Made by a program: the position numbers and the translations under genes. From IDS-8 sp964607425 (lineage in GTDB: Bacteria > Pseudomonadota > Gammaproteobacteria > Steroidobacterales > Woeseiaceae), in assembly GCA_964607425.1 (NCBI GenBank), contig CAZSKQ010000030.1:1-32470 (forward strand): a stretch of 32,470 nt of DNA, written 5' to 3'. Below the pieces are notes generated by a model. It was not told where the DNA came from. It ran no database searches and worked only from the letters and a program-made list of their open reading frames with translations. Shown in pieces: positions 32,194 to 32,470 of this stretch (position 1 is the stretch's first letter; each line of letters begins with the position of its first letter).

Positions 32194-32212
32194 GAGCCCG
32201 CCATGCGGGCGA
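32190..32212 (+). repeat. REP palindrome, type A, overlapping the receptor stop
   Basis: GTAGGAGCCCGCCATGCGGG then CGA. Its TAG is the stop codon of the receptor, and its AGGAG-N6-ATG opens the frame of the next gene at 32203, so one repeat copy both ends one gene and begins the next. Confidence 0.88.
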
Positions 32213-32470
32213 CCGGCAATCCGGCGTTGCCGGCGCACGGCAATCCGCTGTCGCCGGCAGACCGCAATGCAGGAGCGCGCATTGCACGTGATGCCACACC
32301 CGCCATTCGTGGCATCGCGCGCGACGCGCGCTCCTGCAGGTGCGTTCTTGTGCTCCTTGGCTTTCTTGCCGCCGCGTGCCCGGCCGCCGAGCACAGCGAG
32401 CCGGCGCCCTCCGTTACCCTCATGACCTTCAACGTCGAGAACCTCTTCGACGCGCGTCATGACCCCGGCA
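32203..32470 (+). CDS. Exported endonuclease/exonuclease/phosphatase-family protein, 5' part
   Basis: Only the first ~89 codons are in the window. The conserved start of the fold is VTLMTFNVENLFDARHDPG, typical of EEP-family proteins whose first metal-binding Asn is in FNVENLFD. Before it is a hydrophobic export segment, CVLVLLGFLAAACPAAEH, possibly with a lipid-attachment Cys. The true start is unclear. The ATG at 32203 inside a REP has an ideal ribosome site but gives ~47 residues encoded by repeats before the signal peptide. The GTG at 32350 gives a signal peptide without a basic head. I list the longer form. Confidence 0.65.
   Translation, partial: MRATGNPALPAHGNPLSPADRNAGARIARDATPAIRGIARDARSCRCVLVLLGFLAAACPAAEHSEPAPSVTLMTFNVENLFDARHDPG
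32214..32261 (+). repeat. Two tandem 24-nt direct repeats
   Basis: Two adjacent units, both opening CGGCAATCCG and containing CGCCGGC or TGCCGGC, differ at a few positions; a third partial unit follows. They lie between two REP elements and inside the possible N-terminal part of the last gene. Confidence 0.6.
32269..32337. repeat. Inverted REP pair (BIME), type B
   Basis: A plus-strand copy at 32269-32295 faces a minus-strand copy at 32311-32337. If the gene at 32203 is read from its first ATG, the first copy encodes AGARIARDAT, the same peptide as the REP-encoded part of the XdhB tail. Confidence 0.88.

Noticed and set aside
29935..32460. An 841-codon open frame on the minus strand opposite the receptor
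   Set aside because: High-G+C third-position bias leaves antisense frames open. The translation is rich in Arg, Ala, Val and His without domains, while the plus strand encodes a full receptor with signal peptide, plug and barrel.

Overview
The window is high-G+C DNA (about two thirds G+C by eye) from a Gammaproteobacterium. The TtpC/DUF3450-type TonB operon, the GTAG-headed REP palindromes and the TonB-dependent receptor all point to an aerobic, probably free-living lineage. I cannot name the genus from the sequence alone. Nearly the whole window reads as a purine and (deoxy)nucleoside scavenging island with its own outer-membrane energisation machinery.

Region 1 (1-12481, almost all minus strand) encodes a complete route from guanine to glyoxylate. 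In transcription order it holds uraH (HIU hydrolase), xdhA-xdhB-xdhC (xanthine dehydrogenase and maturation factor), puuD (membrane urate oxidase with a cytochrome c tail), puuE (allantoinase), uraD (OHCU decarboxylase), alc (allantoicase), an unknown 145-aa membrane protein, allA (ureidoglycolate lyase) and guaD (guanine deaminase, cut by the window edge). A low-G+C orphan membrane protein and a plus-strand DUF488 gene interrupt the run between puuD and puuE.

Region 2 (12624-15667, plus strand) has an exported RidA-like protein, an adenosine-kinase-like PfkB kinase and a cytochrome P450. A stretch with a REP pair and a degenerate 18-nt tandem array lies between ridA and the kinase.

Region 3 (15752-23650, minus strand) is a nine-gene TonB operon: DUF3450, TtpC, ExbB, ExbD, ExbD, TonB, TPR, then a second DUF3450 and a second TtpC. 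The DUF3450-TtpC module is therefore duplicated at both ends of the operon.

Region 4 (23936-29294, minus strand) is deoD (purine nucleoside phosphorylase), deoC (deoxyribose-phosphate aldolase), a full-length aldehyde dehydrogenase, a half-length aldehyde dehydrogenase without catalytic residues, and a GT4 glycosyltransferase. The two aldehyde dehydrogenases look like a split version of the two-domain ALDH16 architecture. Divergently on the plus strand come a small cupin, a TonB-dependent receptor and the start of an exported endonuclease/exonuclease/phosphatase-family protein.

Working model (inference): the receptor at 29956-32193, powered by the TonB operon, imports nucleosides or purines. 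DeoD, DeoC and ALDH consume the sugar, while GuaD, XDH, PuuD, UraH, UraD, PuuE, Alc and AllA consume the base. A decamer, CCAAACCGGG, sits once upstream of deoD and twice upstream of the receptor and may be a shared regulatory site. REP palindromes of two subtypes occur at many gene borders. In several places they supply a stop codon, a Shine-Dalgarno plus ATG, or translated peptide.
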